DNA of 64,000 bases from Anaerobiospirillum sp. NML120449 (GTDB lineage: Bacteria; Pseudomonadota; Gammaproteobacteria; Enterobacterales; Succinivibrionaceae). The position numbers were made by a program, and so were the translations under genes. This document shows, in pieces, positions 9,443-18,441 of the stretch (positions within the stretch are counted from its first letter, which is position 1; the number at the start of each line of letters is the position of its first letter). The notes beneath the pieces were generated by a model that searched no databases, was not told where the DNA came from, and saw only the letters and a list, made by a program, of their open reading frames with translations. The DNA lies in assembly GCF_023051105.1 (NCBI RefSeq), contig NZ_JALKIL010000004.1, forward strand, positions 62,001-126,000. The letters are read 5' to 3'.

Positions 9443-9480
9443 ACAAAAGCCCCGTGAGCATCAGCTTACGGGGCTTTTGT
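9443..9480. terminator. Bidirectional terminator after bepA
   Basis: ACAAAAGCCCCGT pairs perfectly with ACGGGGCTTTTGT across a 12-nt loop. It serves convergent bepA (+) and the DUF2066 gene (-). Confidence 0.88.
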
Positions 9481-9540
9481 ATTTACAGAGCGGATAATGC
9501 TGCCCTGAGCTCTGAGCCGGAGCCGTGAGCAGCACCGGCC

Positions 9541-11142
9541 CTAGAGGGCGGCGCCCTGAATGGCAGGGGCGTTGCGGTTTGGCAGGCCGTTGCCCTGACC
9601 TACGTCACGGGCATCACGAATTTTGACCACATGGGCCGGAGCCACGTTGGCAGGGTTGATACGTGAGTCAGGACGGTTCTTGCTGGCAGGACCGATACGC
9701 TCAATCATGGCCGGGCGGATGTAGGCATTCTCCACAAAGCTGAAGTTCCATGGGGAGAGGTACTGGAACTCGCCGGCATGACGCATGGTGGCCGCAAGAT
9801 TTTCGGCCTTGGAGTTGGTGGAAACCTCAAGTACCAGCTGACCGTTGTCAAAGCCGATAATGCGGATATCGCCGTCAAAGCCGTAGGACACCATAATCTG
9901 GCGCACAGACTGGACGTCTTGCAGGGATTTGACATTGCTGATGCTCATGCGCACAAAGCCCTCGCCAGGGCCGAGCATATCGATATCAACATTGCTGGCC
10001 TTCATGGCAGCAGGAGTCATCATCTGATCCTGATTTGCCTGCCAGGTCATAAGAGCACGGGCAATATCACCGGCGCCCAGAGAGGAAACCTCATCCATAA
10101 GACCGGTTACCGAGGAGCTTGATACCTGCTGGCCGTCACGGTTGTACAGATTCCACTTGAAAGTAACATTGCTCTCCTCTGGCACTGAGGTAAAGGATCC
10201 GGCAATGAAATAATCCGCACCGTAACGCTCAGAGGCTCTGGTCAGAGCCTCAATGTCCTGATCAAGCACAGTGGCCACCTTGATGTCCTTTATTTCCTGC
10301 AGATCAAGAATAGGGAAGATAAGACGGTATTTGTAATCTGAGGTGGCAGCCATGATGGACTGGGCAAAGCTGGTCAGATTCTGACCGGACACCAGGCTCA
10401 TATTGGCGCTGCCGTCAAGACCGGCCATCCACACCAGCACAGGATTGGACAGGCCCTTCCAGGAGGAGGCACCTTCCTTTTTGAGAATGCTTTCAGCCAT
10501 GGGAATGGAAAAGCGCAGGACCAGATTGCCATCGGCATCAGAGGTAAAGCTGCGCAGAGCCGGGGCCACATCATTGATGGTCAGTTTGGAGCTTTTGCCA
10601 AGGCCCAGGGTAATACCGCTTTCAAGGCTCTTAAAGCCGTCCATGACAGCATTGTCAAAGGTGGTCAGTACAGGCACGCTCACCTCCTGCACGCGCTCGG
10701 CATTACCGTCGAGCACACCAATGGTGGTGCCCTCACCGGTGCCAAGACCGTGATGACCGCCCAGATCAAGGCGCTTGTTACCTGAGCTCTGGTTTTCAAA
10801 GGTAAAGGCAGGACGCTTAGGTGCTGGGGCACCTACGGCAGCGGCAGCACCGGCACTGATTTTCTCAGGGGAAAAAGCGCCCACGACGCTGGCAGCCGGG
10901 CCACCAGCACGTGCTGCAGGAGCAGCGACACCACCTGCACGTGCAGCCGGTGCAGCTGCAGCAGCCTTGGCAACAGCGCCTGCCGGGGCAGCAGCTGGAG
11001 CAGCAGGGCGGGCCGGAGCGGCGCGCAGTTCAGCTGCTGCAGGAGCGGCCGGTGCGGTATTTTCCTGGGCGGCCATGGCAGAGGATGAACCCAGCACCAT
11101 AGCCAGCGAAGCGGCCAGAAGCGATAGCCTGTGATTAAGCAT
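9541..11142 (-). CDS. DUF2066-family exported protein
   Basis: The 533-aa product begins with a signal peptide (about 1-25, cut near SAMAA), then an Ala/Pro/Arg low-complexity stretch (about 29-109), then a DUF2066-like body containing NPVLVWMAG and LIFPILDLQ. DUF2066 proteins are of unknown function and typically sit next to purM, as here (divergent). I chose the ATG at 11142 over a longer reading frame from 11415: it has AAAGGA at good spacing and starts a proper signal peptide, while the extra 91 residues look like noise. The DUF2066 assignment is from remembered motifs, and the AP-rich linker is unusual for the family. Confidence 0.75.
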   Translation of the reverse strand: MLNHRLSLLAASLAMVLGSSSAMAAQENTAPAAPAAAELRAAPARPAAPAAAPAGAVAKAAAAAPAARAGGVAAPAARAGGPAASVVGAFSPEKISAGAAAAVGAPAPKRPAFTFENQSSGNKRLDLGGHHGLGTGEGTTIGVLDGNAERVQEVSVPVLTTFDNAVMDGFKSLESGITLGLGKSSKLTINDVAPALRSFTSDADGNLVLRFSIPMAESILKKEGASSWKGLSNPVLVWMAGLDGSANMSLVSGQNLTSFAQSIMAATSDYKYRLIFPILDLQEIKDIKVATVLDQDIEALTRASERYGADYFIAGSFTSVPEESNVTFKWNLYNRDGQQVSSSSVTGLMDEVSSLGAGDIARALMTWQANQDQMMTPAAMKASNVDIDMLGPGEGFVRMSISNVKSLQDVQSVRQIMVSYGFDGDIRIIGFDNGQLVLEVSTNSKAENLAATMRHAGEFQYLSPWNFSFVENAYIRPAMIERIGPASKNRPDSRINPANVAPAHVVKIRDARDVGQGNGLPNRNAPAIQGAAL

Positions 11143-11735
11143 GTTTGCGTCCTTTGCAGAAATCCTGTGCTCCATGAGCATGATTGAAACTGTAATGGTC
11201 AAAAAGACTGCCCGCTGCAGGCAGTAAGACACATCCACCGGCGCCTGAGCACCTGAGCACCTGAGCCGGCACCCAGGCAGTACTCTGGGGCCTGTGATGT
11301 ACGGGGCAGCTGCGCCTGCATGCATGAATGCATGCATGAGCATGCTGCGCTCCATAACAGCAGGTTTCGACAGTGCATCTGACAGGGCATGCCGGAAACA
11401 TGCCAGTTTGCCCAAACCCCCACTGCAGGCTCATGATAATGCATTGCATCATAGCACAGGCACAGGAAAGGGCAGGAATACAAAGCCCGCAGCTGTCAGT
11501 AAACAGGCGCGCCCGGCCCTGAGCTGCTCCAAAAAAGCACATGCTCGCCCTGCAGCTGTCACTCCCATAACGACAGGCCCAAAACGGCCCACGTGCAATC
11601 TCAGGTGCCGGATGGCCGACACCCGGGCATCTGGAGCTCAGGCAGGAGCCGGCCCGGCCTGCCTCATGGTACCTGCCAGAAGCGATCGGGGGTTCTGGTA
11701 CTGGCGACTAAGCGCCCGGGCAGGGTGACAGGCCG

Positions 11736-11820
11736 CTGTCAGCTGTGACCGTGGACCTGACACCCGGGGGCTGTCAGCTGTGACCGTGGTCCTGACACCA
11801 GGGGGCTGTCAGATGTGACC
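11736..11820. repeat. 35-bp tandem repeat, 2.4 copies
   Basis: Units at 11736-11770 and 11771-11805 differ at two positions; a partial third copy follows. Each unit carries CTGTCAGCTGTGACC and a later CTGACAC, so half-sites are repeated. It ends about 95 bp upstream of the purM -10 element. Confidence 0.85.
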
Positions 11821-11914
11821 AGGGGCATGGCTCCATGGTGGCAGAAATGCAGTCATAAAGGGTTAAAAAGCCGATAACTTTGCCGCTTTTTCTCAAGAAT
11901 CGATGCTTTTGCTG

Positions 11915-11920
11915 TATAAT
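11915..11920 (+). promoter_or_regulatory. purM promoter, -10 element
   Basis: A perfect TATAAT lies 42 bp before the purM ATG. The -35 region (around TTCTCA at 11890) is a poor match. Confidence 0.6.
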
Positions 11921-11962
11921 TGGCCATTCATTTTTTCATGTTGCATACTGAGGCAATAATAC

Positions 11963-13015
11963 ATGGCTACCAATTTAACCTACAAAGACGCTGGTGTTGA
12001 TATCGATGCCGGTGAAGAGTTAGTTGAGCGTATCAAGGGCCCTGTCAAGCGCACTTCCCGCCCTGAGGTTATCGGCGGTCTGGGTGGTTTTGGCGCCTTA
12101 ACCCGTATTCCTAAGGGTTACACAGAGCCTGTTCTGGTTTCCGGCACTGATGGTGTTGGCACCAAGCTGCGCCTGGCCATTGATCTCAAGCGCCACAACA
12201 CCGTGGGCCAGGATCTGGTTGCCATGTGCGTAAACGACTTAATCGTACAGGGCGCTGAGCCTCTGTTATTCCTCGACTACTATGCAACCGGCAAGCTCGA
12301 TGTTGACGTAGCTGCTTCCGTAGTTACCGGCATTGCCAAAGGCTGTGAAATGGCCGGCTGTGCCCTGGTAGGCGGTGAGACTGCTGAAATGCCTGGCATG
12401 TACGAGACCGGTGATTACGATCTGGCCGGCTTCAGTGTTGGTGTGGTTGAGGCTTCCAGGATTATTGACGGCTCCAAAGTCAAGGCCGGTGACACCCTCG
12501 TTGCCATCGCCTCCAGCGGCCCTCATTCCAATGGCTACTCCCTGATCCGTCACATCTTCAAGCATGCCGGTGTTAACCCTGAGCAGGATACCCTGCCATC
12601 AGGCAAGACCGTTGCTGATGCCGTAATGGAGCCTACCCGCATTTTCGTCAAGCCGCTGCTTGAGCTCATCAGCAAGGTTGATGTGCACGCCATGGCCCAC
12701 ATCACCGGCGGCGGCTTCTGGGAGAATATCCCACGCGTGCTGCCTGAAGATGCCGTAGCCACCATTGATGCGGCTACCTGGCAGTGGCCGGAGATCTTTG
12801 AGTTCCTCAAGACCAAAGGCAATGTATCAACCTACGAAATGTATCGCACCTTCAACTGCGGCGTAGGCATGTTTGTCGCTCTGGATGCCGCTGACGCCCA
12901 GAAGGCTGTTGAGATTCTGACCGCTGCAGGCGAGAAGGCCTGGATTGCCGGCTCCATCGAGAAGCGCCCAGCTGCCGATGCCGCTCAGGTAACCATTCTC
13001 AACATGCAGGACTAA
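11963..13015 (+). CDS. purM: Phosphoribosylformylglycinamidine cyclo-ligase (AIR synthetase)
   Basis: The 350-aa protein is a full-length PurM, the ATP-dependent enzyme that closes the imidazole ring in de novo purine synthesis (FGAM to AIR). Diagnostic motifs include [11 protein letters not shown] at the N-terminus, [10 protein letters not shown], and the [11 protein letters not shown] loop. GAGG precedes the ATG. purN, the usual next gene in E. coli, is not present; a terminator follows instead. The codon choice is more uniform and less GC-extreme than in its neighbours, consistent with high expression. Confidence 0.97.
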   Translation: MATNLTYKDAGVDIDAGEELVERIKGPVKRTSRPEVIGGLGGFGALTRIPKGYTEPVLVSGTDGVGTKLRLAIDLKRHNTVGQDLVAMCVNDLIVQGAEPLLFLDYYATGKLDVDVAASVVTGIAKGCEMAGCALVGGETAEMPGMYETGDYDLAGFSVGVVEASRIIDGSKVKAGDTLVAIASSGPHSNGYSLIRHIFKHAGVNPEQDTLPSGKTVADAVMEPTRIFVKPLLELISKVDVHAMAHITGGGFWENIPRVLPEDAVATIDAATWQWPEIFEFLKTKGNVSTYEMYRTFNCGVGMFVALDAADAQKAVEILTAAGEKAWIAGSIEKRPAADAAQVTILNMQD

Positions 13016-13052
13016 TAATCCAGCGCCGCCTTGCCCAATGCAGGGCTTAATG

Positions 13053-13089
13053 AAAAAAGGCACAGGGCTCAGTCTCTGTGCCTTTTTTC
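13053..13089. terminator. Terminator after purM
   Basis: AAAAAAGGCACAG and CTGTGCCTTTTTT form a strong stem that can work in both directions. Confidence 0.88.
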
Positions 13090-13326
13090 ATGGCCGCAGC
13101 CTGGCAGGAACAGCCCGCTGCCCATTAGCGCACGGCCATCCTGACCCACGCGTCCATGTCCGCTCCTGCAATGAGGGCACAGACAGCGCCGGGCAGCTCC
13201 GGTGCTGAGCAGCCCCCAGCTCCAGACCATGCTCTGGTCCATTGCTGGTCCATTGCCGGGGCCGGCCATGGGCGGGCAGCCTGCCCAGGCTTGATCAGTC
13301 CTGATTTCCCCGGTCGCGGCGCCGTG

Positions 13327-13332
13327 TATAAT
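13327..13332 (+). promoter_or_regulatory. Possible -10 element upstream of the 13458 gene
   Basis: TATAAT occurs 126 bp before the start codon. The best -35 candidate (CTGATT, 13301-13306) is 20 bp away, so this is tentative. Confidence 0.35.
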
Positions 13333-13457
13333 GGGGTTAGCATTATTTTCACATGCAGAAATATCAGGGACAGTGCGGTAAGGGCGCACAGTAAGCTGCA
13401 GATGCCTGACCATGGAGTGCAGGTGCCGCTGCAGCAGCTACAAGGAGAAGAAGGGGT

Positions 13458-13922
13458 ATGTCATACAGCGCCAGACAGGTTACCAATGGTACCGAGCTGA
13501 TAATGGCCGTTTATGAAGAGGAGCCGGAAATCATTGTTCAGGGCTCTCTGGCCTCAGGTGTTTACTATGGCTGCAAGAGCTTCAAGCGCCTTAGTGTCAG
13601 CCTTATTCTGCTTTTTATCTGCCTTTTTGCCTCCATCTACTATCCGGCCCTGATGCTCCCTGGTTCAGTGGTCTGCGCCGGTCTGCTGGCTCTGTTCAGT
13701 CTGCCCCTTATTTATCTGAGCTTTGCCAATATTTCCGTACGCATGATTAACCGTATCCGCAGGCTCTACCAGCCTGTTAAATTTGACCCGGCTGCTCAGA
13801 CCCTGCGCCTGCGTTCCATCAGTGAAAGCTCAGAGTCTGCTGATGATATGCCGGTGCGCCGTCGCAATCTGAACAGGGAAAAAGCCGACAGCAAAAAGCA
13901 GTCATCAGACGAGCGTATCTGA
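13458..13922 (+). CDS. Small membrane protein of unknown function
   Basis: The 154-aa protein has two closely spaced hydrophobic segments (about residues 46-62 and 66-92). A charged, Ser/Glu/Lys-rich C-terminal tail (from about 115) is probably cytoplasmic. AAGGAG 10 bp upstream supports the ATG at 13458. I do not recognise a family. It stands alone, between purM and another membrane protein on the same strand. Confidence 0.7.
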   Translation: MSYSARQVTNGTELIMAVYEEEPEIIVQGSLASGVYYGCKSFKRLSVSLILLFICLFASIYYPALMLPGSVVCAGLLALFSLPLIYLSFANISVRMINRIRRLYQPVKFDPAAQTLRLRSISESSESADDMPVRRRNLNREKADSKKQSSDERI

Positions 13923-14373
13923 CGCCCCATGCGGCAGCTCGCCCACCCGGTGCCCGGCTGCCACCAGCTGTCCAAATATCCAGTCTCATACCGCGCTCTG
14001 CTCTTATCTTCATGCGCACGGCCCCTCCCCGCTCATGGCACCACAGCCTGATGCTGGGTTTTTATTTGCTCAGCAGCGCCCAGCCTGCATGCCTGCCATT
14101 TATCCGTCTCATTGCGCGGCGTGGTCGCAGCGCGCCATGCTCGCTGTGCGCCGTGCTCGCTGCGCGTCATGCTCGTTGTGCGTCGTGGTCGCAGCGCGGC
14201 ATGCAGGCTTGGGCGTACCAGGCACAACCCTGGCCGGGGCGGCTGCATGTGGACATATTAAATGACCATGAGCTAATTTACGGCATTTAATGCCAGGAAA
14301 GTGATAAGCTTGGGGGCATATTATGAAGTGTGGTTTATGTTTTGACAGCACAGATATCTGGGGAGCGTGTTAA
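13923..14373. other. Intergenic gap with 16-bp minisatellite
   Basis: No gene is supported over these 450 bp. The central part is a 16-bp tandem repeat (14115-14210); the last 100 bp become AT-richer ahead of the next gene. Confidence 0.6.
14115..14210. repeat. 16-bp tandem repeat, six copies
   Basis: Six diverged units of the type TGCGCCGTGCTCGCTG run head to tail. Alternate units resemble each other more closely, giving a 32-bp super-period. The array has no spacers. Confidence 0.85.
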
Positions 14374-15558
14374 GTGAAGATTTCCCGCTGGCGTAAAGGC
14401 TCTGAGCCCAAGGAAAGTGACAAGACTGCAGCGCAGCCTCAGGAGGTCGCAACTGCATCAACAGCCCGTGACCGCCTGAGAGGCCTTTGGGGCCATCAGG
14501 ACAGTGGCCTGTCCCCTGAGGACTCAGTTCCTGCCGCAGGCGCAGCTGCAGAGGACGGTGCCCGGGAAGCTGGTACCGGCGCCGACGGGGCAGCTGGCGC
14601 TGCTGCAGCTGCAGGCGCAGCCGCAGCTGCTGAGTCGTACGGCTCGGGCAGGATTGCCCGTGAGCGTCTTAATGGCCTGCTCACTGAGCGTCAGGCAACC
14701 GGGGAAAATTCAGTTGCTGAAGCTGCAGAGCCTGAGCTTTCAGCGGCTGCCAGTGCCCACATGCGTCTTAATACCGTCTTTATGGACAGCGATGAGTACC
14801 GCAGGCGCAAAGCCATGGCAGCAGCAGCTGCAGCTGTCGCAGCGGCCTCTGCAGCCACGCCTGCTGAAGCTGCCATGGCCACAGCAGCTGCGCCAGAGGC
14901 AGATGACTTTGACGAGACAGAGGACGCTGATGACTCAGATGAGCTGCTGCTGACCATCAAGACCCCGGCCAGGAAAACTGAGCTTGTTGCCAGTGATTTG
15001 CTGCAGCGAGTTGAAAATGGTAGTGATGGGGCAGTTGCAGGGGCAGCAGCCATGGCCGGTGACGGATCTGCTGCCATGGCCGGAGCCGGGGCTGTGACTG
15101 CTGCAGCATCGGATGCTGTGGCAGCAGGTGAGAGCGCCAGAGGACAGGGCAGTGAGGTAAATACTGTCTTTTATCCCGTGGTGGTCTATACCCCTGAGGA
15201 GCTTGATGAGGCCAGGCGCAGCGGTGCTGAGCGTATTCTGGTAAAGGGGGATCTTGCCCGCAAGCTGCGTACTGCATTTAAGGGACTGCGATCCATAGGC
15301 GCCGGATCTCTTAATTTGCTGGCTCTTGGTTTAAGCGGTGCTGCGCTCTTTGCGCCATTTACCGGTGGTGTTACCCTGGGAGCAGCCGGTACCGCCATGG
15401 GAACGCTGGGTGCCGCCCTGACCGCAGCAGCCATTGCAGCCATCTCTGCCATTGGTTTTACGCTGGTAATTGCCGTATTCAAAGGCTATGAGGAAGTGCG
15501 CCTTGGCGGCGGCGGTGTTGAGCTGGTAATCAGGAAAGGTAAAAAGAGCAGCCAGTAA
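14374..15558 (+). CDS. Membrane protein of unknown function with Ala-rich N-terminal region
   Basis: The 394-aa protein starts with GTG at 14374, eight bases after GGGGAG. Residues 1-270 are low complexity, rich in Ala, Gly, Glu and Asp, with motifs such as ARERLNGLLTERQ. From about 268 it becomes ordered: YTPEELDEARRSGAERILV, then two hydrophobic stretches (about 305-330 and 335-372, Gly/Ala-rich with APFTGG), then a basic end. The C-terminal part looks like a small two-segment membrane domain. I do not recognise it with confidence. It is flanked by a minisatellite and a terminator, so it is probably monocistronic. Confidence 0.7.
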   Translation: MKISRWRKGSEPKESDKTAAQPQEVATASTARDRLRGLWGHQDSGLSPEDSVPAAGAAAEDGAREAGTGADGAAGAAAAAGAAAAAESYGSGRIARERLNGLLTERQATGENSVAEAAEPELSAAASAHMRLNTVFMDSDEYRRRKAMAAAAAAVAAASAATPAEAAMATAAAPEADDFDETEDADDSDELLLTIKTPARKTELVASDLLQRVENGSDGAVAGAAAMAGDGSAAMAGAGAVTAAASDAVAAGESARGQGSEVNTVFYPVVVYTPEELDEARRSGAERILVKGDLARKLRTAFKGLRSIGAGSLNLLALGLSGAALFAPFTGGVTLGAAGTAMGTLGAALTAAAIAAISAIGFTLVIAVFKGYEEVRLGGGGVELVIRKGKKSSQ

Positions 15559-15940
15559 CAGAGGTCAAAAGTTTTTAACAGCCTGGTGCCGACAATAAAG
15601 ATATATTGTGGCATGTGAATATATAAGGGGAACAGGGCTTTTTAAAAAAACCTGAATGCCCTGAGGCCCTATGCCCGGTCCGGCAGCCAGGCTGCATGCA
15701 CGGTCATGACTTACAGTTACTGCTCATGCACAGCTGACAAAGAAAAAGACCAGTACCTCCCCAGGGAAGTACTGGTCTTTTTCGTTAAAGGGCGCGGGCT
15801 GCAAGCCCGCAGCCTTCTTTGCCCTGGGCGCCCTGAGTGCGTTTTATGCGACCGGGCTGTCCCCGTGGCGGCTCATGAGCGGCTGCAGCTGCAGCCGCCA
15901 TGAGCAAGGTGCCTGAATGAACCTGGCGCAGGGCTGATAA
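15559..15940. other. Intergenic gap with terminator
   Basis: This gap separates the convergent 14374 gene and the binding-protein gene. Apart from the terminator at 15743-15782 and a GC-rich hairpin just after it, nothing is recognisable. Confidence 0.6.
15743..15782. terminator. Bidirectional terminator
   Basis: AAAAAGACCAGTAC and GTACTGGTCTTTTT form a 14-bp perfect stem. It lies between convergent genes and can end both. Confidence 0.9.
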
Positions 15941-17209
15941 TTACAGGCCAATCTGCATTTCTGCGTTTACCTGGGCATCCTTGAGTACAGCATCGATGTC
16001 ATCGCCACCCAGGACGCGCTGAAGGGCCTCGGTGCAGATAGACTCAATGGCATAGGTGTGAGGGCCATAGTTTACGGCAGGAATTTGATTGTTCCATTCG
16101 GCGAACATGTTGTAGATCTTCTGGCCGCCAAAGAATTCATTGGCCTTGTCGTAATTGGTGATCTTTGAGGTGTCCTTGAGGGCATTTACCAGGGAAATGC
16201 GTGGTACCAGATCATTGAGCAGCTCCTCGTTACCGGCCATGGTTTCCTTTAAGAAGTCCATGGCAATGTCGGCTTTCTTGGAGTAGCTGTTAACATACCA
16301 CTGGGAACCGCCCAGATTGGAGTAGTGGGTGGCATTTTCCACAGTGCTGAGCTTTGGCAGAGGGGCAACACGCCACTTGCCAGCCTGATCCTTGCTGGCC
16401 TCGATGGAAGGGGTAATCCAGCAGCCCTGAATAACAGTGGATACAGCGCCCTGCTGGAAAGTGGCCAGCAGCTGGTTCCAGCCGTTGTAGTAGGTAACCA
16501 GATCCTCATCCTGCATCTTCTTGAGAATGGTCAGAGCCTCGCGGAAAGCGGCATTGTTCTCAAGATTTACCTTCTTGCCATCAGGAGTGGTGTACCAGGA
16601 GCCTGCTGACTGCATCATGACACGGACAATGCCGAGATCGCTAGGGTCATAGGCAAACAGGTAGGTTCCGGTCTTTTCCTTTACCTTTTTGCCCATTTCA
16701 ATGAGCTTGTCCCAGGTAATGTCCTGAAGATCCTCAAGCTTGTAGCCGGCCTTCTCAAAGAGGTCGATACGCAGGAAAGTGGCAGTTACACCTGAGTCAA
16801 ATGGTACGCCATAGTGCTTGCCATCATAGCTTGAAGCGGCAGTCTTGTAGTCTACGAAGTTTGAGACATCAACCTTGCCGTCAAGTGGCTTCATAAAGCC
16901 GTCATATCCGATAAGGAAGTTCTGAACACGATAGTCTTCCATCAGCACTACATCTGGCAGAGTGCGGGTGTTCTTGGCACCAAGGGAGGCATTGAGTTTC
17001 TGAATGATGTCTGGCTGACCGATGGACTCAACCTTGACCTTGACGTCAGGGTGCTGTGCTTCATAGCGCTCGGCAGCCATGCGGGCAGCCGGTACATTGA
17101 AGTGGTCATCCCAGCACCAGACCTTGATCTGGGTCTGAGCAGCCATGGCTGAAGAAGCCACGATAACACCTGAGCCGATCAGGGCAGCAATAACAGACTT
17201 TAATCTCAT
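15941..17209 (-). CDS. Sugar-type ABC transporter substrate-binding protein (orphan)
   Basis: The 422-aa exported protein has a signal peptide (about 1-24, cut at AMAA-QTQ) and the layout of the family 1 extracellular solute-binding proteins: IKVWCWDDHF at the start, LPDVVLMED, YGVPFDSG and an aromatic-rich ligand cleft. These proteins deliver oligosaccharides or similar solutes to membrane permeases. No permease or ATPase gene is adjacent on either side, so its partners must be elsewhere. The specificity cannot be read from sequence. A -10-like TATAAT lies on the minus strand at 17313-17318 without a good -35, suggesting activator dependence. Confidence 0.88.
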   Translation of the reverse strand: MRLKSVIAALIGSGVIVASSAMAAQTQIKVWCWDDHFNVPAARMAAERYEAQHPDVKVKVESIGQPDIIQKLNASLGAKNTRTLPDVVLMEDYRVQNFLIGYDGFMKPLDGKVDVSNFVDYKTAASSYDGKHYGVPFDSGVTATFLRIDLFEKAGYKLEDLQDITWDKLIEMGKKVKEKTGTYLFAYDPSDLGIVRVMMQSAGSWYTTPDGKKVNLENNAAFREALTILKKMQDEDLVTYYNGWNQLLATFQQGAVSTVIQGCWITPSIEASKDQAGKWRVAPLPKLSTVENATHYSNLGGSQWYVNSYSKKADIAMDFLKETMAGNEELLNDLVPRISLVNALKDTSKITNYDKANEFFGGQKIYNMFAEWNNQIPAVNYGPHTYAIESICTEALQRVLGGDDIDAVLKDAQVNAEMQIGL

Positions 17210-17312
17210 AACTCAATCCTCAATGACAATTCACACTGTCCTGACCTCAGTCTGAGCAGCAAGCTTCCTCTGGAGCGGACAGCAGCAACGGCAGGGACAA
17301 GGACACTGTGAA

Positions 17313-17318
17313 ATTATA
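17313..17318 (-). promoter_or_regulatory. -10 element for the binding-protein gene
   Basis: TATAAT on the minus strand lies about 100 bp upstream of the ATG at 17209. No consensus -35 stands at 16-18 bp. Confidence 0.45.
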
Positions 17319-17368
17319 GGACAAATTGACAGGGGGCGTGCCTGCACAGGACTGTGCTAATGCCATAA

Positions 17369-17384
17369 TGAGATTGATGTCTCA
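17369..17384. promoter_or_regulatory. Possible operator palindrome
   Basis: TGAGATTGATGTCTCA is a 5-6-5 inverted repeat. It lies about 50 bp upstream of the binding-protein gene's -10 element, where an activator would be expected. The regulator is unknown. Confidence 0.35.
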
Positions 17385-17582
17385 TTTTAGCAATCGTTTT
17401 CATAAGTAAGCACTGCGGCCCGGTACGTAACCAGTGTGCACGCACCCGGTAACAGGCACGCAGCGTGCCCGTGCCACGCAGCGCGCCGCCTCCGGTGCCA
17501 TACACGCCGGAGCGCAGGGCGCTGCGTCATGCGTTCTTGTTAAAGCCTGCAGCCTGCCTGTCGTGGGCAGGTTCAGATGCAA

Positions 17583-17621
17583 CAGGCCCCGACTCAGCTT
17601 TTGCCGGGTCGGGGCCTGTGG
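17583..17621. other. GC-rich hairpin without a T run
   Basis: CAGGCCCCGAC and GTCGGGGCCTG form an 11-bp perfect stem downstream of gmhA. Without a T run in either direction it is not a classical terminator, but it could stabilise or punctuate the gmhA transcript. Confidence 0.5.
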
Positions 17622-17734
17622 TTAATTGCCAGGGGAGGACGCCAGCGGTCTATAAGGCCCGGCGTGCATCAGGCGCCGTGCATCGAGTGTCGTGTGGCGT
17701 GTGCGCCGAGCATCGGGCGCCGTGTGGTGAGAAC

Positions 17735-18328
17735 TCAGGAACGCCTGTCAGTGAGCAGGTTTTCCATGCCCCTGATGAAGATATGGATAATCATGGTGTG
17801 GATTTCCTGCACGCGGTCAGCATAGCCCTCGTGAGGGACTATGATTGCAAGATCACACAGATCCTTGAGCTGTCCGCCATCCTTGCCCAGCAGGCAGATG
17901 CTCTTAATGCCTTTTTCACGGCAGACGCGGCAGGCTTCAATAATGTTTCTGGAGTTTCCTGAGGTGGAAATACCAAGGAAAACGTCATTTTTAAAACCGG
18001 CACCCTCAAGAAAGCGTGAGAAGACATAATCAAAACCGTAGTCATTGCCCACACAGGTGATATGGCATGGGTCGCAAATGGAAATGGCTGGCAGGGCCGG
18101 GCGGTTGAGGCGATAACGTCCGGTGAGCTCCTCGGCAAAGTGCATGGCATCGCACATGCTGCCGCCGTTGCCGGCGCTGATGATTTTGCCACCTGCACGT
18201 ATGGAATCAACCATCATCTCAATGCCCTTTTCAATAAGCTCTCTGGTATCAGGGGCTTCGATGAAGCCTGAGAGCACAGCCTGGGACTCTTTGAGATCAT
18301 CCATGACGTTAAAAGAAAGCTTATCCAT
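17735..18328 (-). CDS. gmhA: Sedoheptulose-7-phosphate isomerase
   Basis: The 197-aa SIS-domain protein catalyses the first step of ADP-heptose synthesis for lipopolysaccharide inner core. Characteristic motifs are GNGGS (53-57 region), DAMHFAEELTGRYR (60-73), GISTSGNS (119-126) and GYADRVQEIH (168-177). The canonical GGSHCDA reads GGSMCDA here (Met57 in place of His), while the His63/Glu67 pair is kept. Length matches E. coli GmhA (192 aa). GAGGA lies 8 bp before the ATG. It sits downstream of dnaQ on the same strand. Confidence 0.92.
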   Translation of the reverse strand: MDKLSFNVMDDLKESQAVLSGFIEAPDTRELIEKGIEMMVDSIRAGGKIISAGNGGSMCDAMHFAEELTGRYRLNRPALPAISICDPCHITCVGNDYGFDYVFSRFLEGAGFKNDVFLGISTSGNSRNIIEACRVCREKGIKSICLLGKDGGQLKDLCDLAIIVPHEGYADRVQEIHTMIIHIFIRGMENLLTDRRS

Positions 18329-18441
18329 AGAACATCCTCAATCACTAATCATAAACAGGTCCGGCAGAGCAAGAACCGGCCCGGACAGAGCACTGCGCTC
18401 AGGCAGCCCCCGGGCCGCCTGCTGCAGGACCGGCCGCAGGC

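Larger units (their letters stand above)
11143..11962. other. DUF2066-purM divergent intergenic region
   Basis: This is an 820-bp non-coding stretch. It contains a 35-bp tandem repeat (11736-11820) and the purM promoter near 11890-11920. The open frames here show no ribosome sites or recognisable protein. Confidence 0.6.
17210..17734. other. Intergenic region upstream of the binding-protein gene
   Basis: This contains a minus-strand TATAAT (17313-17318), a palindrome TGAGA-N6-TCTCA (17369-17384) and a long GC hairpin (17583-17621, 11-bp stem, no T run). The remaining GC-rich sequence has no supported gene. Confidence 0.55.

Noticed and set aside
11143-11415. A 91-residue N-terminal extension of the DUF2066 protein
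   Set aside because: The signal peptide and ribosome site place the start at 11142; the extension is Cys/Met-rich noise.
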